Origin: Clostridium manihotivorum
GTDB lineage: Bacteria > Bacillota > Clostridia > Clostridiales > Clostridiaceae
Length of the DNA stretch: 64,000 nucleotides
Reading direction: 5' to 3'
NCBI RefSeq assembly: GCF_004015185.1
Contig: NZ_CP025746.1
Location: forward strand, 3,489,776 to 3,553,775
Part shown: positions 25,720 through 33,135 of the stretch, in pieces
How the letters are laid out: each line of letters starts with the position of its first letter
Numbering within the stretch: the stretch's first letter is position 1
The notes under the pieces: model-generated
Told to the model about the DNA's origin: nothing
Seen by the model: only the letters and a program-made list of their open reading frames with translations
The model's database searches: none
Program-made: the position numbers and the translations under genes

Positions 25720-26310
25720 ATGATATTATGGTTTAAAGATTTGCCGAATAAAGATATTGATTTTTCTAGCTGGAATCCATTTATTGCAAACTCTTGGTTT
25801 AGAAAAAACTTCATGTATTTTGTTTATTTATTAATGGGTGTAGTGTATGTATTACCAGGTTTACTTGGGAGTGATTTTAATAGGTTACAAACACCGAATA
25901 CTTTCGTTGTCTACGAGGGCAATTCATTAATAACTTTTTATATTCGATCATTTTATACTGTAGTGGTCATAGCACTAATCTTTATCGTACATGAACTACT
26001 TCACATTATTGTAATATATAAAAAAGATAATATTAGCTTCACCCACAGTGGTCTTTTCTTTTGGATTAACACTAATGCTATATTATCAAAAATGGAATTC
26101 TGGTTTTATATGACATTACCTATTATAGGATTATCACTAGTTCCGTTTATTATTTCTATATTTGTAAGTACTGGATACTTAAAGTCTTTTATGCTATTCA
26201 TTGCTTGGGTTAACTTAATAATAGCCTCTTCTGATATAATTAATTCGATTTTGATATTAATTAAGCCAAATAATACATTATTTTGCAGAGGATATTATCG
26301 AAAAAAATAA
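25720..26310 (+). CDS. DUF3267 putative membrane zincin metalloprotease
   Basis: This 196-residue membrane protein has four hydrophobic segments (about 33-52, 76-98, 125-150 and 158-182). The zinc-binding motif HELLH sits at residues 91-95 inside the second segment, as in the DUF3267 family, which is predicted to be a membrane-embedded zincin. The Asn/Asp near the third and fourth segments (SSDIINS) could supply the third ligand. An AAAGGAAC site precedes the ATG. It is a single gene closed by a hairpin terminator. Substrate and biological role are unknown. Confidence 0.8.
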   Translation: MILWFKDLPNKDIDFSSWNPFIANSWFRKNFMYFVYLLMGVVYVLPGLLGSDFNRLQTPNTFVVYEGNSLITFYIRSFYTVVVIALIFIVHELLHIIVIYKKDNISFTHSGLFFWINTNAILSKMEFWFYMTLPIIGLSLVPFIISIFVSTGYLKSFMLFIAWVNLIIASSDIINSILILIKPNNTLFCRGYYRKK

Positions 26311-26367
26311 ATACCCCCTCATACTTAGTTTTGTTAATAAACTACTGAATTCCATATCAAAGTGCAA

Positions 26368-26397
26368 ATGAGAAGCCTACTTGTTCGTAGACTTCTT
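26368..26397 (+). terminator. Terminator of the DUF3267 gene
   Basis: AGAAGCCTAC pairs with GTAGACTTCT (one mismatch, 6-base loop) and is followed by TTTT. Confidence 0.65.
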
Positions 26398-26443
26398 TTA
26401 AATATATTAGAAGTGAATTTATTTTAGAGAGGTGAAATATATC

Positions 26444-27448
26444 TTGAGAACTTCAGAGCAGTACATTAATGAAATACTAGAAATGGTAGAAAACTTATAC
26501 AATGCAAAAACCACTAATAGGAAGTTATTAGGTAATTCAGCAAATATGGTATTTGAGCTTTCAACTGAAGATGATCCACTTATAGCTAGGATCTCTGAAT
26601 ACAGTGAGAATAAGGAAAAACACATTATTTTCGAATTAGGTTGGGCAGAATATCTCTCAAGCAAAATTGTTGAAGTTATAAAGCCTATTGCCACTACAAA
26701 TGGTAGTTTATACGAAGTAATTAATATAAATGACGACTCGTACATAATATGTGCTTTTGAAAAAGCTAAAGGAAGACTTGTAAACCTAAAGAACCTCCAT
26801 GAATGGAATGATAATCTATTTTATAAGTTAGGCGAAATCATGGGAGATATACATAAAACCTCCAAAGAGTATACGCTTAATAGGTATGAGGGGCTGCAAT
26901 TTCAATGGAATGAAGACTTCGCATTTTCACCAGAATTTAATATACTTAATGATACTGAAATACTTCAGGTATGGAATAATATAATTTCTCAACTGGAAAA
27001 GCTTCCGAGAACAGTTGATTCCTATGGTATAATTCACAATGACTTGCACCACTTAAATTTTTTTCTTCATGACAACAAAATAAAAGTGTTTGATTTTGAT
27101 GATTGTATCTGCAGCTGGTATCCAATTGACATAGCTGTAACGTTGTTTCAGGTTATTTCAACTATATCCTATAAAGAAGCGGATTTGAGGAACACCTTTG
27201 GTAAGCAATTTGCGGCAGCTTTCCTAAGAGGGTATAAAACTAAGAATATTTTAGAAAGCTTTTGGCTTGATAAGTTTGATTTATTCTTAAAGTATCGCAG
27301 GATATGCTCATATAAATTTTTCAATGCTATGTTTTCAAAGGAAGCAAACAGCCCACATGTAGAATACTTAACCTGGCTAAGAAATGAAATTATCAACGAT
27401 AAGCCCTTTATTGAAATTAATTTTGAAGAGTTGTATAGAAATTTATAA
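26444..27448 (+). CDS. Aminoglycoside-phosphotransferase-like kinase
   Basis: This protein of about 334 residues has the APH/choline-kinase fold. The N-lobe glycine-loop region is GNSANMVFEL. The catalytic loop IIHNDLHHLNFFL supplies the HxDxxxxN motif, and the metal-binding DFDD follows in KVFDFDDC. These are all the residues needed for ATP-dependent phosphoryl transfer. The open frame can begin at a GTG (26432), but GAGGTGA covers that codon. The TTG at 26444, 10 bases further, is therefore the more likely start. Its substrate could be an antibiotic, a sugar or a small amine; family members with this layout are often not drug-specific. It is a single gene. Confidence 0.85.
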   Translation: MRTSEQYINEILEMVENLYNAKTTNRKLLGNSANMVFELSTEDDPLIARISEYSENKEKHIIFELGWAEYLSSKIVEVIKPIATTNGSLYEVININDDSYIICAFEKAKGRLVNLKNLHEWNDNLFYKLGEIMGDIHKTSKEYTLNRYEGLQFQWNEDFAFSPEFNILNDTEILQVWNNIISQLEKLPRTVDSYGIIHNDLHHLNFFLHDNKIKVFDFDDCICSWYPIDIAVTLFQVISTISYKEADLRNTFGKQFAAAFLRGYKTKNILESFWLDKFDLFLKYRRICSYKFFNAMFSKEANSPHVEYLTWLRNEIINDKPFIEINFEELYRNL

Positions 27449-27597
27449 GTACTATACTAAAGGCTTACTGTTGCTTAGAGTAATCTACTTTTGTATTTAA
27501 ACCTCTACAATTGGATGATGATGCTTACTTAATTAGTTCATTCAATATATATATCATATAATTGAATAAATACTAATATTCTATATACGAATTACTT

Positions 27598-28026
27598 CTA
27601 TAAATTGCTATGCAGAAATTCAATGCTTCTCTCAAATAAAAAAGGCTGAATCAAAGGATAAGTTAAATTAATTGGCATCTCATCAAATAGGCTTACTTCT
27701 CCAATCTCTAAATCAGGTAACTGTCCTAGCTTTTCTACTTCACCATAGAAAAGCTGTCCAAAACTCTCTTCTCCAGCTCTATCTACAGAATAAATGCATA
27801 TAGGATATAATTTATAGCTTTCAGCTCCAGTTTCTTCAACTAATTCTCTTGAAGCTGTATCATTAATGTCCTCAAAATCTTCTCTATGTCCACCTGGTAT
27901 CTCCCAAGTTGATCTTTCTTTATGTCTCACAAATACCCATTTGCCATTATGTTTAGTTGAAATTACTGCAAACTTCAGTAGACTATCTTCAATAGTCCCT
28001 AAATCATAAAAATTAACTTTTAGCAC
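27598..28026 (-). CDS. Nudix hydrolase
   Basis: This 142-residue protein hydrolyses a nucleoside diphosphate linked to another moiety. The Nudix box is GGHREDFEDINDTASRELVE followed by ETGAE, with the REx2EE core intact and Mg2+-binding glutamates present. The flanking strand ERSTWEIPGG is typical. A longer frame opens at an ATG at 28044, but its codons are the ribosome site itself (AGGAGGAG). The GTG at 28026, 7 bases after that site, is the likely start. Three Nudix genes lie within 3 kb here, and a fourth is near 50.5 kb. Substrate not predictable. Confidence 0.88.
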   Translation of the reverse strand: MLKVNFYDLGTIEDSLLKFAVISTKHNGKWVFVRHKERSTWEIPGGHREDFEDINDTASRELVEETGAESYKLYPICIYSVDRAGEESFGQLFYGEVEKLGQLPDLEIGEVSLFDEMPINLTYPLIQPFLFERSIEFLHSNL

Positions 28027-28338
28027 TTCTATTCTCCTCCTCATACATATTTATCTACCTATAGGTATGTATTAAATAAATGTTGTTACTACTTACATGC
28101 TTTAAAAATTCAACTTTTTCATTAGTATAAACTAGTTTAAAGATAGCCTAATCAAAATCATTAATCATGTTTTCTTCCAACCAGTCTGTCTTTGAATAAG
28201 CTTTTCTTTGAATAATTTATAATTAAGGCTTTGTTTTAAGCTAATGTTGATATTATGATACAAACTTTGAAAAGCCAAACAACTTCCCATATTTTATATT
28301 TTAGTAATGAATATTTAAATCAAACTTTAGACATAGAC
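28027..28338. other. Non-coding gap with a short coding remnant
   Basis: On the minus strand a short open stretch ending SKTDWLEENMINDFD lies near 28156-28200. It has no start or ribosome site and could be the tail of a lost gene. Nothing else is supported. Confidence 0.35.
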
Positions 28339-29058
28339 CTATTTAACACCGTAAAAAAATTTCTTAATATCTTCATATGCTGGATACTTAATAGAATCAA
28401 CTTCTTCTAAAACTCTTTTCAGGTCATATTCAGCAAAGACTTTTTGAAAAGCAGGTTTCTGTTGGTCTATCGTTAATATCCCCCCCTGTGCAATTCCTTC
28501 ATTTGTACTGGTACATCCTAACGAGCCACAGTTAATATAGATTTTATCATTTCCATAAACAATAGAACCCCTGTGATCATGACCATACAGGATAATATCT
28601 GCGTTAATATTTGAGAACATTTTTTCACAATCTGTAATATCAGGATTAGGCTTAAAATTTATGTATCTATTATCCTCACTAATTGAATAATGAACAACTG
28701 CTAACTTCAAGTTTCCTCTATCTAAATGAAGTATATATGGTAATTGTTTAATATATTGTTTTGAATCATCACTTAATAAACTATGCTCCCATTCATGATG
28801 TAAGGCTTCGGTTTCATCCATACCATCTGGGTAAGGTTTTTTTATTCCATTTATAAGATATTTTTCATGATTTCCTAAAACACATTTAATGTTAGTTAGT
28901 GATTTTATTCTTTGAACAGTTTCTTCTGGAAATGGTCCAATTCCAATAATATCGCCACAACATAATATTTCATCACATTCTTTTTCTTCAAACAATTTAA
29001 GTATGGAATTTAATGCTATAACGTTATTATGAACGTCTGTAATTATCCCTATCTTCAT
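28339..29058 (-). CDS. Metallophosphoesterase (calcineurin-like)
   Basis: This 239-residue cytoplasmic enzyme has a two-metal site. The motifs appear in order: DVHNN (the family DxH), CGDIIGIG (GD), LGNHEKYL (GNHE), VVHYSI (the later His) and YGHDHRG (GHxH). This complete set marks an active YfcE/MJ0936-like phosphodiesterase acting on phosphodiesters such as cyclic nucleotides or nucleotide derivatives. The ATG has a GAGGAGAT site. It sits between Nudix hydrolase genes but is transcribed separately, with repeat copy 3 and a transposase remnant upstream. Physiological substrate unknown. Confidence 0.9.
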   Translation of the reverse strand: MKIGIITDVHNNVIALNSILKLFEEKECDEILCCGDIIGIGPFPEETVQRIKSLTNIKCVLGNHEKYLINGIKKPYPDGMDETEALHHEWEHSLLSDDSKQYIKQLPYILHLDRGNLKLAVVHYSISEDNRYINFKPNPDITDCEKMFSNINADIILYGHDHRGSIVYGNDKIYINCGSLGCTSTNEGIAQGGILTIDQQKPAFQKVFAEYDLKRVLEEVDSIKYPAYEDIKKFFYGVK

Positions 29059-29162
29059 ATACTATCTCCTCATATTCCCTTCCTTAAAATCATACTGGTA
29101 TTGGTGGTTTTGCCTTTAAATTAGCTATATTAATCTTTATAAAGTTTGAGTTGCTATGAACT

Positions 29163-29264
29163 ATAGGTATCCTTTACGGAAACTTTATTTATAAATGTTC
29201 GATAATACCGGCTTCTGGGGATTATCGGGCATATATAAATTAATAGTTGAAGTTGGATACCTAT
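29163..29264 (+). repeat. Three-stem dispersed repeat, copy 3
   Basis: Outer stem ATAGGTATCC (29163-29172) pairs perfectly with GGATACCTAT (29255-29264). Middle stem ATTTATA.ATG pairs with CATATATAAAT. Inner stem CGATAAT (29200-29206) pairs with ATTATCG (29221-29227), with loop ACCGGCTTCTGGGG. The block TAAATTAATAGTTGAAGTT matches the other copies. Its right end coincides with the point where a transposase reading frame is cut off. Confidence 0.75.
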
Positions 29265-29395
29265 AAAAATTTTTTGCTTTTAATAATTTCTTTATCCTCA
29301 TTAAAGAACTGTAGCCATTTAAACCAATAGAGGTAATTTGATAGATATTTTGTTGCTACTCCATTAAAGTCTTTCATCCATTTCTTTAACTTACT
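29261..29395 (-). pseudogene. IS1595-like transposase, C-terminal remnant
   Basis: A 44-residue open stretch without a start codon reads SKLKKWMKDFNGVATKYLSN, then NYLYWFKWLQFFN and ends KSKKFL. The pattern FNGVATKYLSNYLYWF is the C-terminal signature of IS1595/ISXO2-type transposases. A second remnant at 37478-37693 aligns over this whole stretch and continues past it (KHLLVQS). This one stops where repeat copy 3 begins, so the repeat probably truncated it. Upstream it runs into the end of a Nudix gene in another frame. Confidence 0.65.
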
Positions 29396-29856
29396 GTGTA
29401 AAGCATTTTTTTCAGTTCTTCAAACCATTCTGGAAAGTAATTTCTATTATTAAGTTCCTTTAATAGAATTTTAAAATATTCTATATCTATTAAACTAAAA
29501 CTATTAGGTTCACTTAGAGGTATAAACTGTAATTTTTGAAGTGCTCTCAGATGCTGCTCCTTATCTAATTCTTCAGGTTCTGGATCATAGCCTAGCGATA
29601 CAACTTGATTTCCTATGTCAACTAAGAAAGTATGATGATTTTCTTTATATTCATTTGTAAATTTGAATATTATAGTTCCTTTACAACCTGTCTCTTCTTT
29701 TACCTCACGGACAATGGCTTCTTCTGGAGTTTCACCTTTTTCAACTCCGCCACCTATAAAAAAGTGCCTGTACTCTTTTTCATTTACCATTCCAGCACCG
29801 AACAATACTTTATTGTCCTGAATCACAATAGCTTGTACTCTCTGTCTTTTCTCCAT
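29386..29856 (-). CDS. Nudix hydrolase
   Basis: This 156-residue protein has the Nudix box GGGVEKGETPEEAIVREVKE plus ETGCKG, a complete GX5EX7REUXEEXGU motif, after the strand RHFFIGGG. The ATG has an AGAGGTG site. It probably hydrolyses a nucleotide-type substrate. The last residues (TVS) and the stop codon overlap, in another frame, the start of a transposase remnant (29261-29395). The native C-terminus may therefore have been replaced when that element inserted or decayed. The next gene upstream is another Nudix hydrolase, not fused or overlapping. Confidence 0.88.
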   Translation of the reverse strand: MEKRQRVQAIVIQDNKVLFGAGMVNEKEYRHFFIGGGVEKGETPEEAIVREVKEETGCKGTIIFKFTNEYKENHHTFLVDIGNQVVSLGYDPEPEELDKEQHLRALQKLQFIPLSEPNSFSLIDIEYFKILLKELNNRNYFPEWFEELKKMLYTVS

Positions 29857-29926
29857 TTATACACCTCTAAAACATATTCTTTCATTATTGAATGTTTAAT
29901 AATAGATTAACAATACATATAGCCTA

Positions 29927-30415
29927 CTAACACTGATTTCTTTTTTCCTTCAGATAAAATATTAATCTAGCAATATCAATATCTGAAAACAGTTCCTTAT
30001 TATTCTTAACCAAAGCATCCAACTCTTTAATATCAATCCATCTAACATTTAAAGTGCAGTCGCCTTCTTCTTGTATTTCTCCAGTTACTTTGCATCTAAA
30101 ATAGGCTCCCATTGAATCTACTGGGCCTTTCATAGTTTGATACACTGCAAAAGGCCTTAAACATTCCATAGAAAAGTCATAACCCATATCACTTGTATCT
30201 ACTCTGTTTTCTTGTCCTTCTATCTCTATAACTTCAAGGCCAGTCTCTTCAAGTACTTCTCGCTTTAATGCATCTGTTAGTGCTTCAAATTCATTTACTC
30301 GTCCACCTGGCAACTCTAGTTTTTCTTGGCCTGGTTTATTTCTTGTTTGTATAACAACTTCCGTTTTATTGTTGCAACACCTTTCAATAATCGCTCTTGC
30401 ATTTACATGTATCAT
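29927..30415 (-). CDS. Nudix hydrolase
   Basis: This 162-residue protein has a complete Nudix box (GGRVNEFEALTDALKREVLE, then ETGLEV) following the strand QEKLELPGG. The ATG at 30415 is preferred to a TTG at 30421, since AAAGGTTG stands upstream of both and ATG is the stronger codon. The sequence around MECLRPFAVYQTMKGPVDSM is typical of ADP-ribose/nucleoside-diphosphate-sugar type members. It may be co-transcribed with the following Nudix gene 70 bases downstream. Substrate unknown. Confidence 0.88.
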   Translation of the reverse strand: MIHVNARAIIERCCNNKTEVVIQTRNKPGQEKLELPGGRVNEFEALTDALKREVLEETGLEVIEIEGQENRVDTSDMGYDFSMECLRPFAVYQTMKGPVDSMGAYFRCKVTGEIQEEGDCTLNVRWIDIKELDALVKNNKELFSDIDIARLIFYLKEKRNQC

Positions 30416-30772
30416 CTTCAATCAACCTTTCATATAAGTTAATACTTTTATTAATACAGTGATCAAAAAAATTACTGAGGCTGAAGCTAAGGATATTAAA
30501 ATAGTAATTAACTAAGCCTTTAAACAATACTACTTTTAATAAGCAACTTAGTAATTCCTATTTAATTTCACCCTTTCCATCAACTTCTTTTTAATATAAA
30601 AGCACATACTCTAGTTCAGAACTTACTTAACTATTTTTACAGCATTGACATTATAATAGATAAACTTAAACATAACAACCTTACTAATAATGTAATTACA
30701 TCAATATTTTTCTTCTTAAATTGTATCATAATATATTCTCTCTATCTATGTATGATTTACTCTAAGACAATA
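30416..30772. other. Non-coding gap
   Basis: The gap is A/T-rich, between the zinc-ribbon gene's terminator and the Nudix start. I see no supported gene or structured RNA. Confidence 0.4.
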
Positions 30773-30822
30773 AAAAAAGAAATAAGCAAGTAATATTAAA
30801 CTTAAGAATTACTAACTTATTT
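30773..30822 (-). terminator. Rho-independent terminator of the zinc-ribbon membrane gene
   Basis: AAATAAGCAAGTAAT pairs with ATTACTAACTTATTT (two mismatches). On the minus strand the stem is followed by a run of seven T residues. Confidence 0.75.
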
Positions 30823-30926
30823 CACGAGATACTTCTATATTCGTTTTAAATAAAAAATCGATAACATTATAGCTCTTTATGCTACTAAATAGTAGCTAAC
30901 ATTGCTGTTTACAGAATACTTCTATA

Positions 30927-31934
30927 TCAGCTTATACCCATAAAGCTGGTTCCGAATGTAAGGAAGTTTACTTTCCAAACTCCATCTTTTTTAACTAGAT
31001 CCATATTATACATTCTTGCTTCTTTTTGTACATCAGATCTCAATGAGTATTTAACCATAGCCTTCTCCTTATCTATAATCTGAATATTTTCTACCTTGTA
31101 ATACAAATTATAGGCTTGTCCATTAGATTGTTGATCTAAATTAGTAGCTGCTGCTATGGTTCTACTTAAACTATCGAAATACTCTTTGTTTTTTTGCTCA
31201 TCTGAATTTTCAAGAAAACTATATTCCATTGTACCTTTAAAGTCATTTCCTAAAAATGCTGTGAGAAACTTATCGGAAGTGCTCTTTATGTCAGTTTCAC
31301 TGCTTGATGCTTTAAAGAACATATTACTTCCATATTTATTGAGATAAGCTTGATTGGAAAACGCAGCAATAACAATAGCACTAATTGATCCCAAATATAT
31401 TATGATACAAATAATAAGGACTCCTAAACTTGTGCCGCCTTTTTTGCTTATCACTTGCTGTTTGTTCGAATACTTGCTGTTGTTTTTAATTGCAATAATC
31501 TTCCTTTTTGAATGCTCATAATACAATTTATCACTAAACAGCGCTAATAATAAGGATACTGCTATGTTCAATGGTAGTGTGTATTGATCTGGAAGCAATT
31601 GTATTATAACTCCCAATAAAATCCAAATACCAATCCCGTATAAATACATCTTTCTATACATTAACCACAAGGTTGCACAAAATAAAGCGGACCAGTTCCA
31701 GCCTATACTGGAGCTATTGCCAGGTTTCCTAAACTTTGACCATTTTTCATTACAATATTTATATCTTTTATTTCCAACGAATAGCCCTAATTCTTCACTT
31801 GTAATACCATCTGAAAAAATATCATACCTATTCGAATCACTGCTTATAACTGGTATATCCCAAACTTGCTCTCCACAGTTATAACAAATACTATTACCTT
31901 CCGTAATTTCATTACCGCAATTATTGCAGTACAT
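30927..31934 (-). CDS. Zinc-ribbon membrane protein (DUF2628-like and NTF2-like parts)
   Basis: The 335 residues carry three visible parts. First is an N-terminal zinc ribbon (CNNCGNEITEGNSICYNCG, two CxxC pairs at residues 3-21). Second is a DUF2628-like region, SSIGWNWSALFCATLWLMYR followed by KMYLYGIG, with three to four membrane helices between about 75 and 205. Third is an exported C-terminal domain (about 220-335) with the cystatin/NTF2-like pattern DKFLTAFLGNDFKGTMEYSF and ending KKDGVWKVNFLTFG, as in DUF4878-type domains. The ATG has a GAGGTGAT site. Such proteins are common in Clostridium and have no known biochemical role. A terminator follows. Confidence 0.8.
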   Translation of the reverse strand: MYCNNCGNEITEGNSICYNCGEQVWDIPVISSDSNRYDIFSDGITSEELGLFVGNKRYKYCNEKWSKFRKPGNSSSIGWNWSALFCATLWLMYRKMYLYGIGIWILLGVIIQLLPDQYTLPLNIAVSLLLALFSDKLYYEHSKRKIIAIKNNSKYSNKQQVISKKGGTSLGVLIICIIIYLGSISAIVIAAFSNQAYLNKYGSNMFFKASSSETDIKSTSDKFLTAFLGNDFKGTMEYSFLENSDEQKNKEYFDSLSRTIAAATNLDQQSNGQAYNLYYKVENIQIIDKEKAMVKYSLRSDVQKEARMYNMDLVKKDGVWKVNFLTFGTSFMGIS

Positions 31935-32201
31935 AGCATATCACCTCATAACATTTTTATAATTTCTTAATACCATTTGCAAGTTCAGCTATTTTTATTA
32001 ACCAGTTTTTATAGGCTTTATTCTTTATTATTCTACAAATTTTAGTCAAGTTATATGCAATTGCATCCTAATTATACACTACGGTTCAATATTTTACCAT
32101 ATATTTCGAATATATCAATTAAACTTTGTATGTTTATACCAAATATTTTCTTTTTCACCATTAAACCAAAATACTTTTCTACTTATTTGTCTGGTTGCAC
32201 A

Positions 32202-32966
32202 TCACCCAAAGGACCATTCTGAAACAACTTTATCCCTATTTTCTAAAGGAGCTGTTCCTTCAATTACATTTGTCATATCATCTCTAATTCCATCTTCTGA
32301 AATTATTTCCTCAGTGGTTTCAATATTCAAAGTAGGATCCTTCTTCTTTTTCCTACCACCTCTCCTGTTTTTTATTTCAAAGGTCTTAGGGTTGTATTCT
32401 ACTAAATTATTCTTATCACTTTCATCAGCTTCACTGCCATCTGTTAAAACAACCTTAGTATTAGTGGTTTTTATATCATCTTCGGTAGCCTGTCCACCAT
32501 TTCTTATTGCTTTATCCGTGTCTTGGTCAGTTTTCAAATCATCTTTAGTATTTTCTACCTTGTCAATTGAGTCCTGATTAATTTGAATATCATTGTTTTT
32601 CATATCATGATTTTCACTCTTACCTATTTCTTTTTCTTTGACCTTAATATTTTGATGCTTGGCGAAATTTTTCACCCTATATACATTTCCATCAGCGAAC
32701 TCCATCATTTCTAGCTCTATAAACAATTCTAATGCCAGTTTAACTTGACCACTGTCCCTATTAAACTCTATTGCTAAGGTCTCTACTGTATAGGGGATGT
32801 TCTTTGAAAGAAACAGCTCACCCTCTAAATTAACCTTACCTGCTAGCATTACAAGTCTATTCCATATGTAGTGAATAACATCTCTTTCTGGCTTCATATC
32901 AATTATCTTAAATTTAGTATCCTCATACATATCAACTCTAAATTTCACATATTTTCTTTCTCTCAT
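32202..32966 (-). CDS. Phage replisome organizer N-terminal domain protein (DnaD-like)
   Basis: This is a 254-residue protein. Residues 1-110 match the phage replisome organizer/DnaD-like winged-helix domain. The pattern runs KYVKFRVDMYEDTKFKIIDM, then IHYIWNRLVMLAGKVNLEGE, then YTVETLAIEFNRD and ending VYRVKNFAKHQNIK. The rest (110-254) is polar, acidic and repetitive in character, with a basic GGRKKKKD patch. The ATG at 32966 is preferred over 32975 because AAGGGGA lies 10 bases before it. In phages this domain helps load the helicase at the origin. No other phage genes are present, so it is either a prophage remnant or a co-opted chromosomal gene. Confidence 0.75.
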   Translation of the reverse strand: MRERKYVKFRVDMYEDTKFKIIDMKPERDVIHYIWNRLVMLAGKVNLEGELFLSKNIPYTVETLAIEFNRDSGQVKLALELFIELEMMEFADGNVYRVKNFAKHQNIKVKEKEIGKSENHDMKNNDIQINQDSIDKVENTKDDLKTDQDTDKAIRNGGQATEDDIKTTNTKVVLTDGSEADESDKNNLVEYNPKTFEIKNRRGGRKKKKDPTLNIETTEEIISEDGIRDDMTNVIEGTAPLENRDKVVSEWSFG

Positions 32967-33135
32967 ATATCTCATTCCCCTTACTTTTTATTTCACAGAT
33001 AACTTATTTTATCTTTCAGTTAATATATATGCTTTAGTAAGGTGAGATTTGGGAAATTATTAATAAAATTTTTTATAATTCCTTTAGATATCTAAATCAT
33101 ATTGTATAGGAGATATATAAAAATAATGTAATCGA

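Noticed and set aside
28060..28085. ATAGGTATGTATTAAATAAATGTTGTT as another copy of the three-stem repeat
   Set aside because: Only the first few bases match the repeat end. A similar short string near 9417 shows it is a different, short A/T-rich similarity without stems.
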